In this document: piece after piece, positions 1-9,740 of the stretch
Numbering within the stretch: the first letter of the stretch is position 1
Layout: every line of letters begins with the position of its first letter
Assembly: GCA_013076295.1 (NCBI GenBank)
Contig: RQOL01000882.1
Coordinates: 1,612,001-1,676,000, forward strand
Source: Sanderia malayensis
Lineage: Eukaryota; Cnidaria; Scyphozoa; Semaeostomeae; Pelagiidae
Reading direction: 5' to 3'
Length of the DNA stretch: 64,000 bases
Notes under the pieces: generated by a model
Seen by the model: only the letters and a program-made list of their open reading frames with translations
The model's database searches: none
Told to the model about the DNA's origin: nothing
Translations under genes and position numbers: made by a program

Positions 1-784
1 AAAACTACAGGCATTTTTTTATGTTTTTGAATCACCGGAGCTGAAAGAAGCGACCTTACTATTAGTTTGCAGAAATTAATAGTAGGGCTACGGCATTAAG
101 TGGGCTGGAAACCGTTGTAAAAAAAGGAAATGGCCGCACCGGCACCCATCAGACGCAAAACACCAGGAGAAAAACCTTTCTTGTAACCACATTTAGTCAA
201 TTTTGATTGGGTTTCGGGAGGATAGAACGGGGCCAGAAAATTTTTTATAATTAAAAAAGGTAAACAATTTTATCATTCAAACATTTTTATTGTGGCAGCT
301 GTTTAATTTGTCGAATGTCGTTGAAATACTTTAACCACAGTATGAGGGAAGGCAGTTGATTCTCCTGGACTAACATTTTCCACCCACGTTGGCTTTTTGC
401 GAGCGGAGCGAGCAAAAACTAATAGTACTTTTATAGAGCTGCGCGCCGCCCCTGCGATGGTTGCAATGGTGGTGGACTTGAACGATTAGCTTGGTGAGGC
501 GAGATTATCGTGATAACAAAATTAAAGGCGAATCGACATGGAAGCGTCCTTTTGTATGAATAAGACCATCATTATCGAGGAAGAGATGCAGTTGACGTAT
601 GATTGGCGGAATATGGCTAGCGGAGCGACGGGAATGTGATACGAGATATTCATAGACTTATGGAAAGTGTAGTTGTTGCTCTTTGCGAAGCCATTCTTTC
701 TCCAAAAACTCAAGCTCTGACGTCGGTGAATGTAGACGGGTGAAGACAGAAAGCGCGGGTAGTGATTGAAGCGATCTAAGTCCA
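1..784. other. No gene recognised; possible decayed retroelement DNA
   Basis: I see no convincing coding region here. The stretch lies downstream of a minus-strand BEL/Pao gag remnant and may be its decayed continuation, but I find no reverse transcriptase, protease or integrase motif to show that. Confidence 0.4.
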
Positions 785-2130
785 TCAAATGACAAATACT
801 GTTGGAAGATTAAGTAACTTCATGTTCGGCAACAGCTGTGGCAACGGTGCATTCAGTAGGTTGGGCCTTAGGCCAACGAGGCCATAACGAATCAATCGGT
901 ATCCAGTAAGGGCCCTTGGATCACAAACTAGATGTCTGAAACATGTTTGATGAGCAACAACGAGAGACAAGATCAGCTGGGCTTTCTTGCAAAGACATAA
1001 GTTTAACCAGAGCTTTTGATTGATAATAAATGTTGGTTTATCGGTGGCTGTCTGAGAACATCGTTGGGCGGTATGTGGACCTTTACAAAGCTGATAACGG
1101 ACTTGGGCTGAGGCAACCATTGTACTCATAGACGGGTGTTCGTACGTTTCGTACCCAAATAAAGGTTTTGGGCTGGCTGACAGATTACTGTTAGAAGCCT
1201 GTGCCTGTTCTTGGCGTGTTATGTAATCTTTCAGACCGTCAAGAAAACTTGTTATTTTGAATGTTGCATTTTTTCCACAATCGCCTAGTGTATTTAGAAG
1301 TTTCACTGGGAGCTTATCTTCGATAATCGGAATAATAATTGGGGCACAAGCCGCTACGTTAATACCCAGAGCCTCTAGTGAACGAATATCACCCATCAGT
1401 GAATTATAGAACTGACGTAGATTTGTAGCCACGAGGGTTGCTTTCGGCAATCTTAACAAATGCATTACATGCGCACGAATAACTCTCCTGGGAAGACCAA
1501 AGTTTTCTTGTAATGTCATTTCTAAGATGTCGTAACTGTGATCGGAAGGCACGAGCCCTTTCACGGTGGCTAAAGCTTCTCCCCGTAGTTGTCCCACAAG
1601 ATACGTAAACTTAGCAGATTTCGGTAGGTCGGGAGAATTTCCGACTTGAGATTGAAACCGTTCCCAGAACCCAAACCACTCTGTTATTTTGCCGTCGAAC
1701 GTAGGGAGGTTTAGATCTGGCAACTTTGACCGTGTAAACGTTTGATTGAGAGGAGAGGACTATCTCTGTTGCGATGACGGGGACGATGTGGCCGGTTTGT
1801 CAAATTTAGAGATAATAAACTCAAGTTTACTGAGCTTACCTTTATTTGCGATGATAACGGAATCACCTTCATCGAAGAAATCATCTTGTTCAGCTTCGTC
1901 TTCTATTTCTTCTAGAACAATTTCTTTAATTTCTTTTTCTAAATTTGACTGTCCTGAAACGTGTTGGTCAACAGTTCGAGGGATGATTTCAGCAAAGAAA
2001 TTTCTTCGTCTCTCAGAAGTTCTTGTGTGAAAAGAGCCGATGCTTCGTTGTAGATTTTTGTGAACGTACGTCGGATTTGTCTTCTCTTTTGTTTGAGTTT
2101 CTCAAGAGTGAACTTCGGCTTCGGAGGCAT
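785..2130 (-). pseudogene. BEL/Pao retrotransposon gag remnant (frameshifted)
   Basis: A degraded Gag of a BEL/Pao LTR retrotransposon. The N-terminal part (2130 down to 1939) reads as a basic start with the motif KIYNEASAL; an acidic stretch follows in another frame (about 1930-1750, rich in Glu/Asp) with a stop near 1738. From about 1723 the frame resumes with the DUF1759-type hallmark LPTFDGKITEWFGFWERF, seen in BEL/Pao Gag where capsid starts. Near 1080-1120 a partial zinc knuckle is visible (LCKGPHTAQRC). No protease or polymerase follows, so the copy is truncated as well as broken. Family assignment rests on the F-x-G-x3-EW-x2-FW signature and the adjoining LTR/primer site. Confidence 0.75.
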
Positions 2131-2191
2131 GCTTTATGAATGACATCGACACACTAACAGCAATAACTAGATCCTGGTCACGGCACCAATT

Positions 2192-2367
2192 TGTAGAAAA
2201 CGAAGCAATAAAGAAACGACAGATCCAAATATATACATAACAATGATAAACGAATGAATTACTTGTTGGAACATGGAAAAACGAGCGAACGATTACGACA
2301 AAAGAATGAAAGAAAGGAGTCTGGTAATGAGTATATAACGCGTATGTGTCACTTAAAGTACTTGACA
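2192..2367 (-). repeat. Putative 5' LTR and primer-binding site of the gag remnant
   Basis: On the minus strand the segment begins TGTCAAG at 2367 and ends TCTACA at 2192. Three bases later comes TGGTGCCGTGACC (2188 downward), which looks like a tRNA primer-binding site of the kind found just after BEL/Pao 5' LTRs. It sits about 60 bp upstream of the Gag start. There is no second LTR in the window, so the left boundary is inferred from the TG...CA rule only. Confidence 0.5.
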
Positions 2368-3131
2368 ATAACTGATTAAAAAATGTGTACGTTAAAACCG
2401 AAAACTTTCAGACGATCAAACATTGGGACAAAATTGTATCCGAAAATTTAATTGTCCGAAATTATTTGCTGTCCGAACGTTTTATTGACCGAAAGTTTGT
2501 TTTTTCGAAAGACACAGAAATACACACAAAAATGGTGAATTTTCATCAAAAATTAATCATCTATGCATATAATTTCGTATTTATCTTCAGCATTTTTGTC
2601 TTTTTCGTCCTCATGTTCATCATTTTCAATCAGAGGCCAATCAAGCTGAAGGGGCACATTGTTTGAGCAACGTAATTTTTTAAACTTTGAACTTAGAGTT
2701 TTTCGCCAACACAGCTGATCTACGAGGGAAACACAAATCGTTGTCTTCCACAAGAGGTCAGATTTCCAGAAGGCTTTGATGTGACTAAACATCAAAAACA
2801 ACGAAAAAAAGTGACTCAGTTGTTGAATTCAGTGATTTTTCTCTTCGCGTCAAAAGAACGAAAGTTTCTTATCCGAAATATTTCGTCCAAAATTTTTAAA
2901 TCCGCAAGTTTGATGATGCAGATTGATCCAAAAGTTTGAAGCGGCAGATTGATGATTGAGGATAAAATGTAGCATGTGTGTAATCAACAGGGCGCTAATT
3001 GCAAAGGTATGCGCTTCAGTAAGAAAAGGAAATAGCAAGTAACGTGAGGAAAAAGTCAATTGAAAGTCAACTATACAAATAAATTATAAGCCCACGTGAA
3101 TATTGCGTCATTTTTGAGTTAATTGCCAACT
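2368..3131. other. Intergenic, no gene seen
   Basis: AT-rich DNA with only short open frames that look like chance. There is a run of similar phrases around 2400-2520 (repeated ccgaaa-type words such as accgaaaactttc and ccgaaagtttg), suggesting a degenerate low-complexity repeat. Confidence 0.4.
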
Positions 3132-3228
3132 ATTCCCCCTTTAACAGATTCCCCTTTTAACAGATTCCCCTTTTACAGATTCCCCCTTTTACAGATTCCC
3201 CTTTTACAGATTCTCTCTTTCACAGATT
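3132..3228. repeat. Minisatellite, about 16-bp unit, six copies
   Basis: Six tandem copies of a unit close to ACAGATTCCCCTTTT, with small length differences in the T tract. It ends with a diverged copy (ttctctctttcacagatt). It lies about 500 bp upstream of the promoter of the four-transmembrane gene. Confidence 0.9.
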
Positions 3229-3738
3229 TGAAAAGGGGGAATATGACTTCATACGACACCGTGTGACGTCACATTCCCCCTTTTCCCTATTCCTCGTTCC
3301 TTGTTCCCTGATTCCGTGTTCCCATTGCAATCATATTTAACCCATTACGTCATAATTGTACATGAATCCTTCCTCTTTATTTCGAAATCGGTTTTATGGG
3401 AAGCGCAAAGACACGTGGTACGTCATTCACAGGAAGTCCATTTTTTTACTCATACGACCTACCCTTTCCCTCCTTATTTTCATCCCAACAATTTAGGTAA
3501 AAAAAATTATCTTCCGTTTCCATGCAGGAATTTAAAATGTTTATTGTAAAATAGCAGTTTACAGATTAAGATATAGAAACTCGTACGAAACTTACAGTGA
3601 AATTCTTCTTTCAATTCTTGGAAAAGAAAAGCTCATGTCTAAAATTTTCACATTTCTGTCACATGAAACTGTGTAGAATGTCAATCAAATAGTTACAATA
3701 TGCTATGTAACTGTTTGATTTAACACGGAAGTTCGTGG

Positions 3739-3746
3739 CTATATAT
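3739..3746 (+). promoter_or_regulatory. TATA-box candidate for the four-TM gene
   Basis: CTATATAT lies 93 bp before the ATG at 3839, which would place transcription start near 3770 and leave a 5' UTR of about 70 nt. Upstream DNA is otherwise AT-rich, so the match alone is not decisive. Confidence 0.4.
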
Positions 3747-3838
3747 TGCGACATCAAATTTCACTTGAGCTCAACAAATTGCAGATCACGCCAAGTGCCA
3801 AGAAAAGTGCTATTAGCTAACTGCAAGCTCTAAGTACT

Positions 3839-4732
3839 ATGGAAAACGAGGTTTTCAACGAAAAGGAAGAAATTATTGTGCAAGCAGACGTGAATGCAGC
3901 TCGCAAAGATGCTGAAAGGGAAGAAGAAACACGAAAATCGGACCATGGAAGTCAAGAAAAACTCACAACTGTAGAAATAGAAATTGATGGACTTTCAAAT
4001 GGCGAAGAAAGAGACCAAACAGGTAAGAACTCGAGTGAAAATGTTATCACAACCCAACCAAGTGCTAATTTTTCATCAACCTATGAGGATGTATACCGTT
4101 CTGGTAACTTTGGTCTCACGCTGGGAAAAGTGAACCAAGCAAGAGGCCTAAAGTGGGCGTTTGCTCACATGGGCCTAACTTCATCAATGCTGCTTTTAAG
4201 TATAATTGGCACGGGGTTGTTAATGGAATATTACAACGTGAAATTGCTACGTGATCTCGCCATTGGTTTTACTTGGAGTAATTCAATTTTGGGAGTTTTA
4301 TCCGGGGCTTTGGCCGTGTACTTCTTTCGAAATCTGAAAAAGCTAAGACAACCGTACGCCATGTTGATGACAGTTCGTTTCATGGCTGTTTTCAATTGGG
4401 TCCTACTGATGCTCAGTTTGATTTTTGTGATGCTCATTGCTGCTTCTAAGGGCCAAAAGGCATACCCAGGTCCTACCTCTACTGCGGCCATAACAAAAAC
4501 TGTGTATGCCATCATTTGTATCATTGTTATTATCGAGCTGGTCGTCAGTTTTGTTTTCGTGTTCAGTCCAGCTTGTTCTGAATTTTGTGACGCGTGCAGT
4601 TGCTGCGGAGGAGAATGCTGTATTTACAGCGAAGGAGAAGAAATAGCAGACGGGGTACCAAATCCTCCTTCGCAGGAGCGATGGCAAATGGTTGCCCTGA
4701 TTTTACAAGAATTTCATTCAAGAATTGACTAA
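3839..4732 (+). CDS. Four-transmembrane (MS4A/tetraspan-like) membrane protein
   Basis: An intronless 297-residue protein of unknown function. Residues 1-100 are hydrophilic and highly charged, predicted cytoplasmic. Four hydrophobic segments follow at about 107-131, 142-163, 181-203 and 222-246, with a short loop between TM1 and TM2 and a small loop (KGQKAYPGPTSTAA) between TM3 and TM4. A cysteine cluster directly after TM4 (CSEFCDACSCCGGECC, 247-261) looks like a palmitoylation or metal-binding patch. Topology with both termini inside resembles MS4A/CD20-type and TMEM tetraspan proteins, but I cannot assign a family. The ATG is preceded by taagtact and is the first in frame. A GTAAGA at about 4022 could be a splice donor, but the frame stays open through it. 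Confidence 0.75.
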   Translation: MENEVFNEKEEIIVQADVNAARKDAEREEETRKSDHGSQEKLTTVEIEIDGLSNGEERDQTGKNSSENVITTQPSANFSSTYEDVYRSGNFGLTLGKVNQARGLKWAFAHMGLTSSMLLLSIIGTGLLMEYYNVKLLRDLAIGFTWSNSILGVLSGALAVYFFRNLKKLRQPYAMLMTVRFMAVFNWVLLMLSLIFVMLIAASKGQKAYPGPTSTAAITKTVYAIICIIVIIELVVSFVFVFSPACSEFCDACSCCGGECCIYSEGEEIADGVPNPPSQERWQMVALILQEFHSRID

Positions 4733-5411
4733 ATTTTCAAGCACACGCAAATCATGATATCAAACAGTGAGACCTACTCTTGCTCTATATCCCCAGCGCA
4801 GCTGATTTCTCATTGTTTGTCCAATTTCACAACTACTTGATTAGAGTGAACTGTGTATTTATTTTTTTAAGTTTTGATCCAAGATTGAAGATGAATTTAG
4901 AAATTCTCAGAAATTTAGATATTTATAAATTCTTAATTTGTTTTTGAATTTTGTAATCAACCCAAAATGATTGACACGTTGAACATTTTCTTATTTTGTG
5001 CATATGCGACAATGATTAGATAGATCTCAAGATAATAGCCATAATTCTGTAATCTTAAAATTTCAAAGCAATCAACATATGAAACTCTTTAAAAAAATAC
5101 GTTTAGTTGGTGACAATGTAGCTATAATAAAGGGTAGTGCAATGTGTGCGTTCAGACTTTGATGAAAATATATGTTCGATTACTAACTTATTTGGCTGTA
5201 GGGTTACTTTGAATATTATGTTTTATGGTAGAGGGCAGGGTGATTCAAATTCTGTCCTGATATCTTCAGACCTAAAAAAGACCGGTTTGGCAGAAAATTT
5301 CTTCAAAATTATGTCACGATTTACTCATGACCATTGGGCCCAATTACACCATTTATATATTCAGTGCTGTATGCTATGTTTCCAAAAAAGTCATTTGTCC
5401 AGTTCTCAGTA
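4733..5411. other. 3' flank of the four-TM gene
   Basis: AT-rich, no coding signal. The first clear AATAAA on the plus strand is at 5126-5131, about 390 nt after the stop codon, and is a candidate polyadenylation signal. Confidence 0.4.
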
Positions 5412-5715
5412 GTAAGGAGATTAGAAATGTCACAGTGGCTAACATCAGAGTTCAACCTGTCTCTCAATAGTTGCAGATTGGCATGGTGTTGAGTTTGCTG
5501 TGGGACATGCTCATTGAGACCATTCCTGCACAAACTAGAGCTAATGGACTCATTCTTAAGAATGTAAGGAGATTAGAAATGTCACAGTGGCTAACATCAG
5601 AGTTCAACCTGTCTCTCAACAGTTGCAGATTGGCATGGTGTTGAGTTTGCTGTGGGACATGCTCATTGAGACCATTCCTGCACAAACTAGAGCTAATGGA
5701 TTCTTTCTTAAGAAT
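5412..5715. repeat. Tandem duplication, two copies of 152 bp
   Basis: 5412-5563 and 5564-5715 are nearly identical head-to-tail copies; the phrase GTAAGGAGATTAGAAATGTC starts both. Only a few differences are visible (tctcaatag versus tctcaacag; ggactcattc versus ggattctttc), so the duplication is recent. The minus strand carries a short open frame in each copy; this looks incidental. Confidence 0.95.
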
Positions 5716-5805
5716 GAAGTTTTTAGTTTTGATTAGTCATGAGCCCAATACTAAAGTGGCTTAAATTTTTGGCCATCCTAGTTTCAGTTTCTTATAAAAA
5801 GTGTT

Positions 5806-5945
5806 TATTTCAGAGGTGGAGTTTACATACGAACAATAAACACTGGCACAAAGGGAGCATACCTTACCAGCGATAGATTGTTTGCGTGGCTTGTGTTCAT
5901 CATCACGATAGAGATAACTAGACCATTGCTCTGGTGATACGTGCA
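5806..5945. repeat. Dispersed repeat, copy 1
   Basis: Matches 6083-6245 in the same orientation: both contain aacactggca, GATAGATTGTTTGCGTG and cttgtgttcatcatcac-type sequence. About 275 bp separates the copies. The family is not recognised. Confidence 0.8.
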
Positions 5946-6082
5946 CGCCAGCTAGTGATACATTTACTTGTGACCATAATGTAGAAGAAATTTCTGGTTT
6001 TCATATTTGCGGCAATGAAAATATGGGCGTGCTCACAAGAAACCACACCCACTCTAGTGGTGTTGCCCTTGTTCATTTTTTA

Positions 6083-6227
6083 GAAATCACCACTGGGGGA
6101 GTATACATACTAACAATACAAACACTGGCATAAAAGGGACGTACCTTATCAGTGATAGATTGTTTGCGTGACTTGTGTTTATCATCACCATATAGCAAGG
6201 CAGAAATGTGCAAGCCATACGGCAGAT
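6083..6227. repeat. Dispersed repeat, copy 2
   Basis: Second copy of the repeat at 5806-5945; it runs directly into the palindrome at 6228-6292, whose arm word (gaccactgctctgg) also occurs at the end of copy 1 (gaccattgctctgg). The palindrome was therefore probably formed by head-to-head joining of repeat ends. Confidence 0.75.
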
Positions 6228-6292
6228 AAGGCAGACCACTGCTCTGGCAATATGTGCAAATTGCACATATCACCAGAGCAGTGGTCTGCCTT
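6228..6292. repeat. Near-perfect palindrome with 32-bp arms
   Basis: The left arm starts AAGGCAGACCACTGCTCTGG and the right arm ends with its reverse complement; arms differ at two positions (GGCAATATG versus GGTGATATG) and are separated by a single A. Such a structure can extrude as a cruciform or give a hairpin RNA. Confidence 0.9.
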
Positions 6293-6885
6293 GTCACTTA
6301 CATATCACTTACATTGCACTTTGCACAACCTGGGCATCATGGTCTTTTCTCAGAGAAGTGCAGGTACGAAACTGCAAAGATAAAGACGATAACACCTACT
6401 CAGATCAATGAATTGTAAGCTATTACTCATATTAATCATATATGAGTTTACAACATGCCGCATGGACTAAAATTAGTAACTGTTAGGTATAACTACAGTA
6501 CAGTTGCTGGTTCATGTGTGGTGATGTTCAATGTCATTTAAAATAATCTACTGTGCAGTTATTAATAAAACAATCTACTAAACCATTAAACAATAAAACC
6601 TTAAATTAATCAATGAAATAGAAAAAACATCAAGAAATAAAGCATCTGGACCAGGCATATAAATGCAAATCTTGAAAATTGGTTGTTGAAACGTCAGGCG
6701 GACAAGCCAATGACTGGTTCAAATTTAAATATATCCAGTACATTTCCTAAAATTTCAGACTTTAGCAATCATTCAGTATCCTGATCAGCAAATATCCTTG
6801 TGGTTCATTATTCAAAATTGGCAAACATTCCCAAGATGAGAAAGTGGTGCCTTTTTTACTTTGGTAATTGGCGCAGGCATGATGA
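6293..6885. other. Intergenic, no gene seen
   Basis: AT-rich DNA with no credible open frame and no clear repeat structure. Confidence 0.4.
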
Positions 6886-6889
6886 TTAA

Positions 6890-7990
6890 AGGGCTTATGC
6901 AGCCAAAAATGACATATCATTTTTTTTGCTGAAATGGAGAGAATTTAACGTGCTTAGAAGCATCCCGCAAATAGAATTTCAAAATATTTTGTAGTTTCTG
7001 AGTTATTCATTGCCAAAGTGAGCATTTTGGACAACTTGTTGTAGAAACTGTGACATCACAGTGATGCGCGATCTCAGCAGACGCCCTGCGAACCGCGGTC
7101 AACAAAAAGCTGATTGGAGTGAAAATTTTCGACAACAGTCACAGCGGTGCTCTCTTGGGCCTTGCAGATGAACAAAATTGGAATGACTGTACTGTAATAA
7201 AATGTAGTTTAATAACTGCCGTGGACTTCTCAATGACAATATACACTAACTATTCATCAACAGAACTTCTATTTTCAAAGCGGACATCAATGTCTTGAAG
7301 GGATAGGCCGTCACAAGTAAAATCTTCATCGCCGTAGTCGACTCCATGTCTGCTTGCGAGGGGCTCCCTTTCGTACCCGCTTTAAACATGCAAAATAACT
7401 ACAGAATATTCTTCATCTTGTTCGCTGCTATTAGGACTACTTCTTGTTTTGTTTGGTTCGTTGTCCAAGCTAGAACTGGTATAATCACAGCTATCCGACA
7501 TTTTGAAATAAATGGCAAGTTTCACTTCTAGTCTCATACTGTTTCTCGCGTCTGCGTTTCTTGTGCAGAGAACAATAACTTGGTTCAATGTGACGTCACA
7601 GAAAACCAAAATCACGAAAATTTATTTTTTTCAAAAATTTGTTATAAATCCCACTTTTGATCAAAAGCAACGGAAATTAGCTCATAATGTGAGAAAAACA
7701 TCGGTATTTTTGCCACTGGTGAGAGAATCAAAATCGCTTTGCGCTATCTCAAGTTATTAAAAAAATTGTGACGCGAGGTCGAAATTTCCCATACAAACCC
7801 CATGGGAACTCGATTCTTGTGTCATCACTGTGACGTCACGCGTTTCTACAGACATGGGTGGGTTTGAGCTTAAATAAAACATACTTATACTCATCAGAAA
7901 ACACTCAAAATAGGTTCATAGTGATACTCAGATCTTTTTCTCTCCATTTCAGCAAAAAAACGATAGGTCATTTTTGGCTGCATAAGCCCT
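6890..7990. mobile_element. Non-autonomous TTAA-flanked (piggyBac-like) element
   Basis: A 1101-bp element with terminal inverted repeats beginning AGGGCTTATGCAGCCAAAAA on the left and the matching reverse complement on the right; similarity continues for about 55 bp to tttttttgctgaaatggagagaa. Both ends are flanked by TTAA (6886-6889, 7991-7994), the target duplication of piggyBac transposons. No transposase is visible. Inside, the minus strand around 7500-7320 reads as a hydrophilic Ser/Asp-rich peptide (starting MSDSCDYTSSSLDNEP) interrupted by a stop near 7383, possibly a captured coding remnant. Confidence 0.75.
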
Positions 7991-8245
7991 TTAAATTGCA
8001 GGCATAATCATTAGAATCATTTGGTTTGTGAATATTCAAAAAAATATCTGGTTATTCATCCATTATCTATTATCTGGATGAATAACCTGGTCATAATAGG
8101 CATCCATAAAATCAATAGAGATCATACAGAAATTAGGGGTTATTAAAATAAGAATGCTATGAATTGTTTCATTTTGAACTATGCATAATAAACATGGTGA
8201 ATAAACTCTGTCACGTTTGGTATCATATCATACATAGCTTGCTGT

Positions 8246-8412
8246 CATAACATAACATAACATAACATAACATAACATAACATAACATAACATAACATAA
8301 CATGACATAACATGACATGACATAACATAACATAACATAACATGACATGACATAACATGACATAACAAACATGACACGACATAACATCACATGACATAAC
8401 ATAACATAACAT
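8246..8412. repeat. Pentanucleotide microsatellite (AACAT)n
   Basis: About 33 units of ACATA/ACATG, mostly cataa with scattered catga variants. The open frames across it are simple-repeat translations, not genes. Confidence 0.98.
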
Positions 8413-8942
8413 ACATTTTGTCAAAGCAGAGCAGGTCATGTTGTGGTCATTGGCATGGTAAATATTGGAAAAATGAATTCATCTGATTCATTTAAACATT
8501 CTCTAGCAACACCTGGTCTTTCTTATTCAATATCCTTCAGAGTCTGTTTACAAATAGAGTTTTCAGAAAGAGCTAGTTGTGTATGTGGGACGCTTATCAA
8601 GTCAATAATGTCCCCTGCAACCATCTGAATAATATTTGTATCAAAGTTAATGTTTTCAAAAATTGAACACTTGTCTTTATTTGCCCAGCCTAAACAAAAT
8701 TTATCGGTGAATTAGGGTTGATGAGACAAATTCATGAAAAAATTACCTGTGTAGAATAGATACCACAGCAAAACTCTGTGGTCATCCATTATCCTGACCT
8801 GAGAGATGTCTGGGCCTATCAACTAGCACAAATGAAGGATAATAAATTGTTGAAATAGTATTCATATTGTAAAGCCAACCATAACTGTTCATTCAGTAAA
8901 ATGAATTTGGTGTTAGGGTGAGGGTCATGAAGGTGAGCGTGC
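8413..8942. other. Intergenic, no gene seen
   Basis: AT-rich with no supported coding region, RNA gene or structured repeat. Confidence 0.4.
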
Positions 8943-9123
8943 AGTGCATGCGCAGTAACATATATAGGCTACTGCGCAGGAGAATCTATGACGTAGGGAT
9001 ATCCAGTGTCTTGTGTGAGGATTAGGGTTAGGGTTAGAGTTAGGGTTAATGTTCGGGTAAGTATGGTCTAAAAGTGGGCATGCATGCGCAGTAGCATATA
9101 TAGGTTGATACGCAAGGATCTAT
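8943..9123. repeat. Duplicated segment enclosing telomere-like repeats
   Basis: Two diverged direct copies, 8943-8992 and 9078-9123, share CATGCGCAGTA, CATATATAGG and atctatgac. Between them at 9022-9049 lie TTAGGG repeats (attagggttagggttagagttaggg), an interstitial telomere-like tract. Confidence 0.8.
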
Positions 9124-9370
9124 GACACACCTGGAGGTAGTATATAAGATCATCTACACTGCTAACGATTCCCACCCTCCAGACGCCATCTCACCCTCCA
9201 ATGGCGGCCATATTTTTTCAAATTGATAACATTTTCATCAAGCAAGACCCTGCCCGTGGCTGCACCCTCCAAGAGATGGTGAGGCCTGTCAACTTGCACA
9301 AATAAAAATTTGTTTTTTCCCAACCAACCCACAACAAGCCCACAAGAATATGGCTGTAGAGTATTTTCGG

Positions 9371-9425
9371 CCATTTTGTTGGAGGGTGGTTGGCTGGAAA
9401 TTGTTGCTTCACCTGCTATACAGAG
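9371..9425. repeat. Dispersed repeat, copy 1
   Basis: The segment gccattttgttggagggtgg and its downstream bases recur at 11936-11996 in the same orientation, with shared gcttcacc and ctacacagag-type words. Family unknown. Confidence 0.7.
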
Positions 9426-9629
9426 ATTTTATAGGCCGTATAGGCCGTTAGCATTCTAGGTTGTGTCTTATCTTTTATTCCATCTCTATGGTAGATAACT
9501 ATGGTAGATACTAGTATTTGAGGAAGCTCTTCCCTTTGGTGACTGTTGCCAGCTGTAATCTTTAATTTTTCGCCTGTGTTGTAAATAGGCAAGTTGTGAA
9601 AGCTAAGAACCTGTGATTTCTTCATCCCG

Positions 9630-9740
9630 GCTATTTGTTAAATACAATAAACTTTTTGTCTTTTCTATTGTTTTGAACAGGGATTTTAGCCTGAAAAGTT
9701 CTTATTTCATTGGTTCTTATATGGGGGTGTTTACTGTACT
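9630..9740. repeat. Dispersed repeat shared with 49350-49430
   Basis: The phrases ATTGTTTTGAACAG, then CATTGGTTCTTATATG, then tttactg occur here and again at about 49355-49428 in the same order and orientation, so these are two diverged copies of one interspersed repeat. Confidence 0.65.

Noticed and set aside
785..1723. A functional host gene with a Gag-like domain
   Set aside because: The N-terminal Gag part is in another frame with stops between, and an LTR and primer site lie just upstream, so it is a decayed element.
8245..8439. Minus-strand frame rich in Met/Cys/Tyr
   Set aside because: A translation of the pentamer microsatellite.
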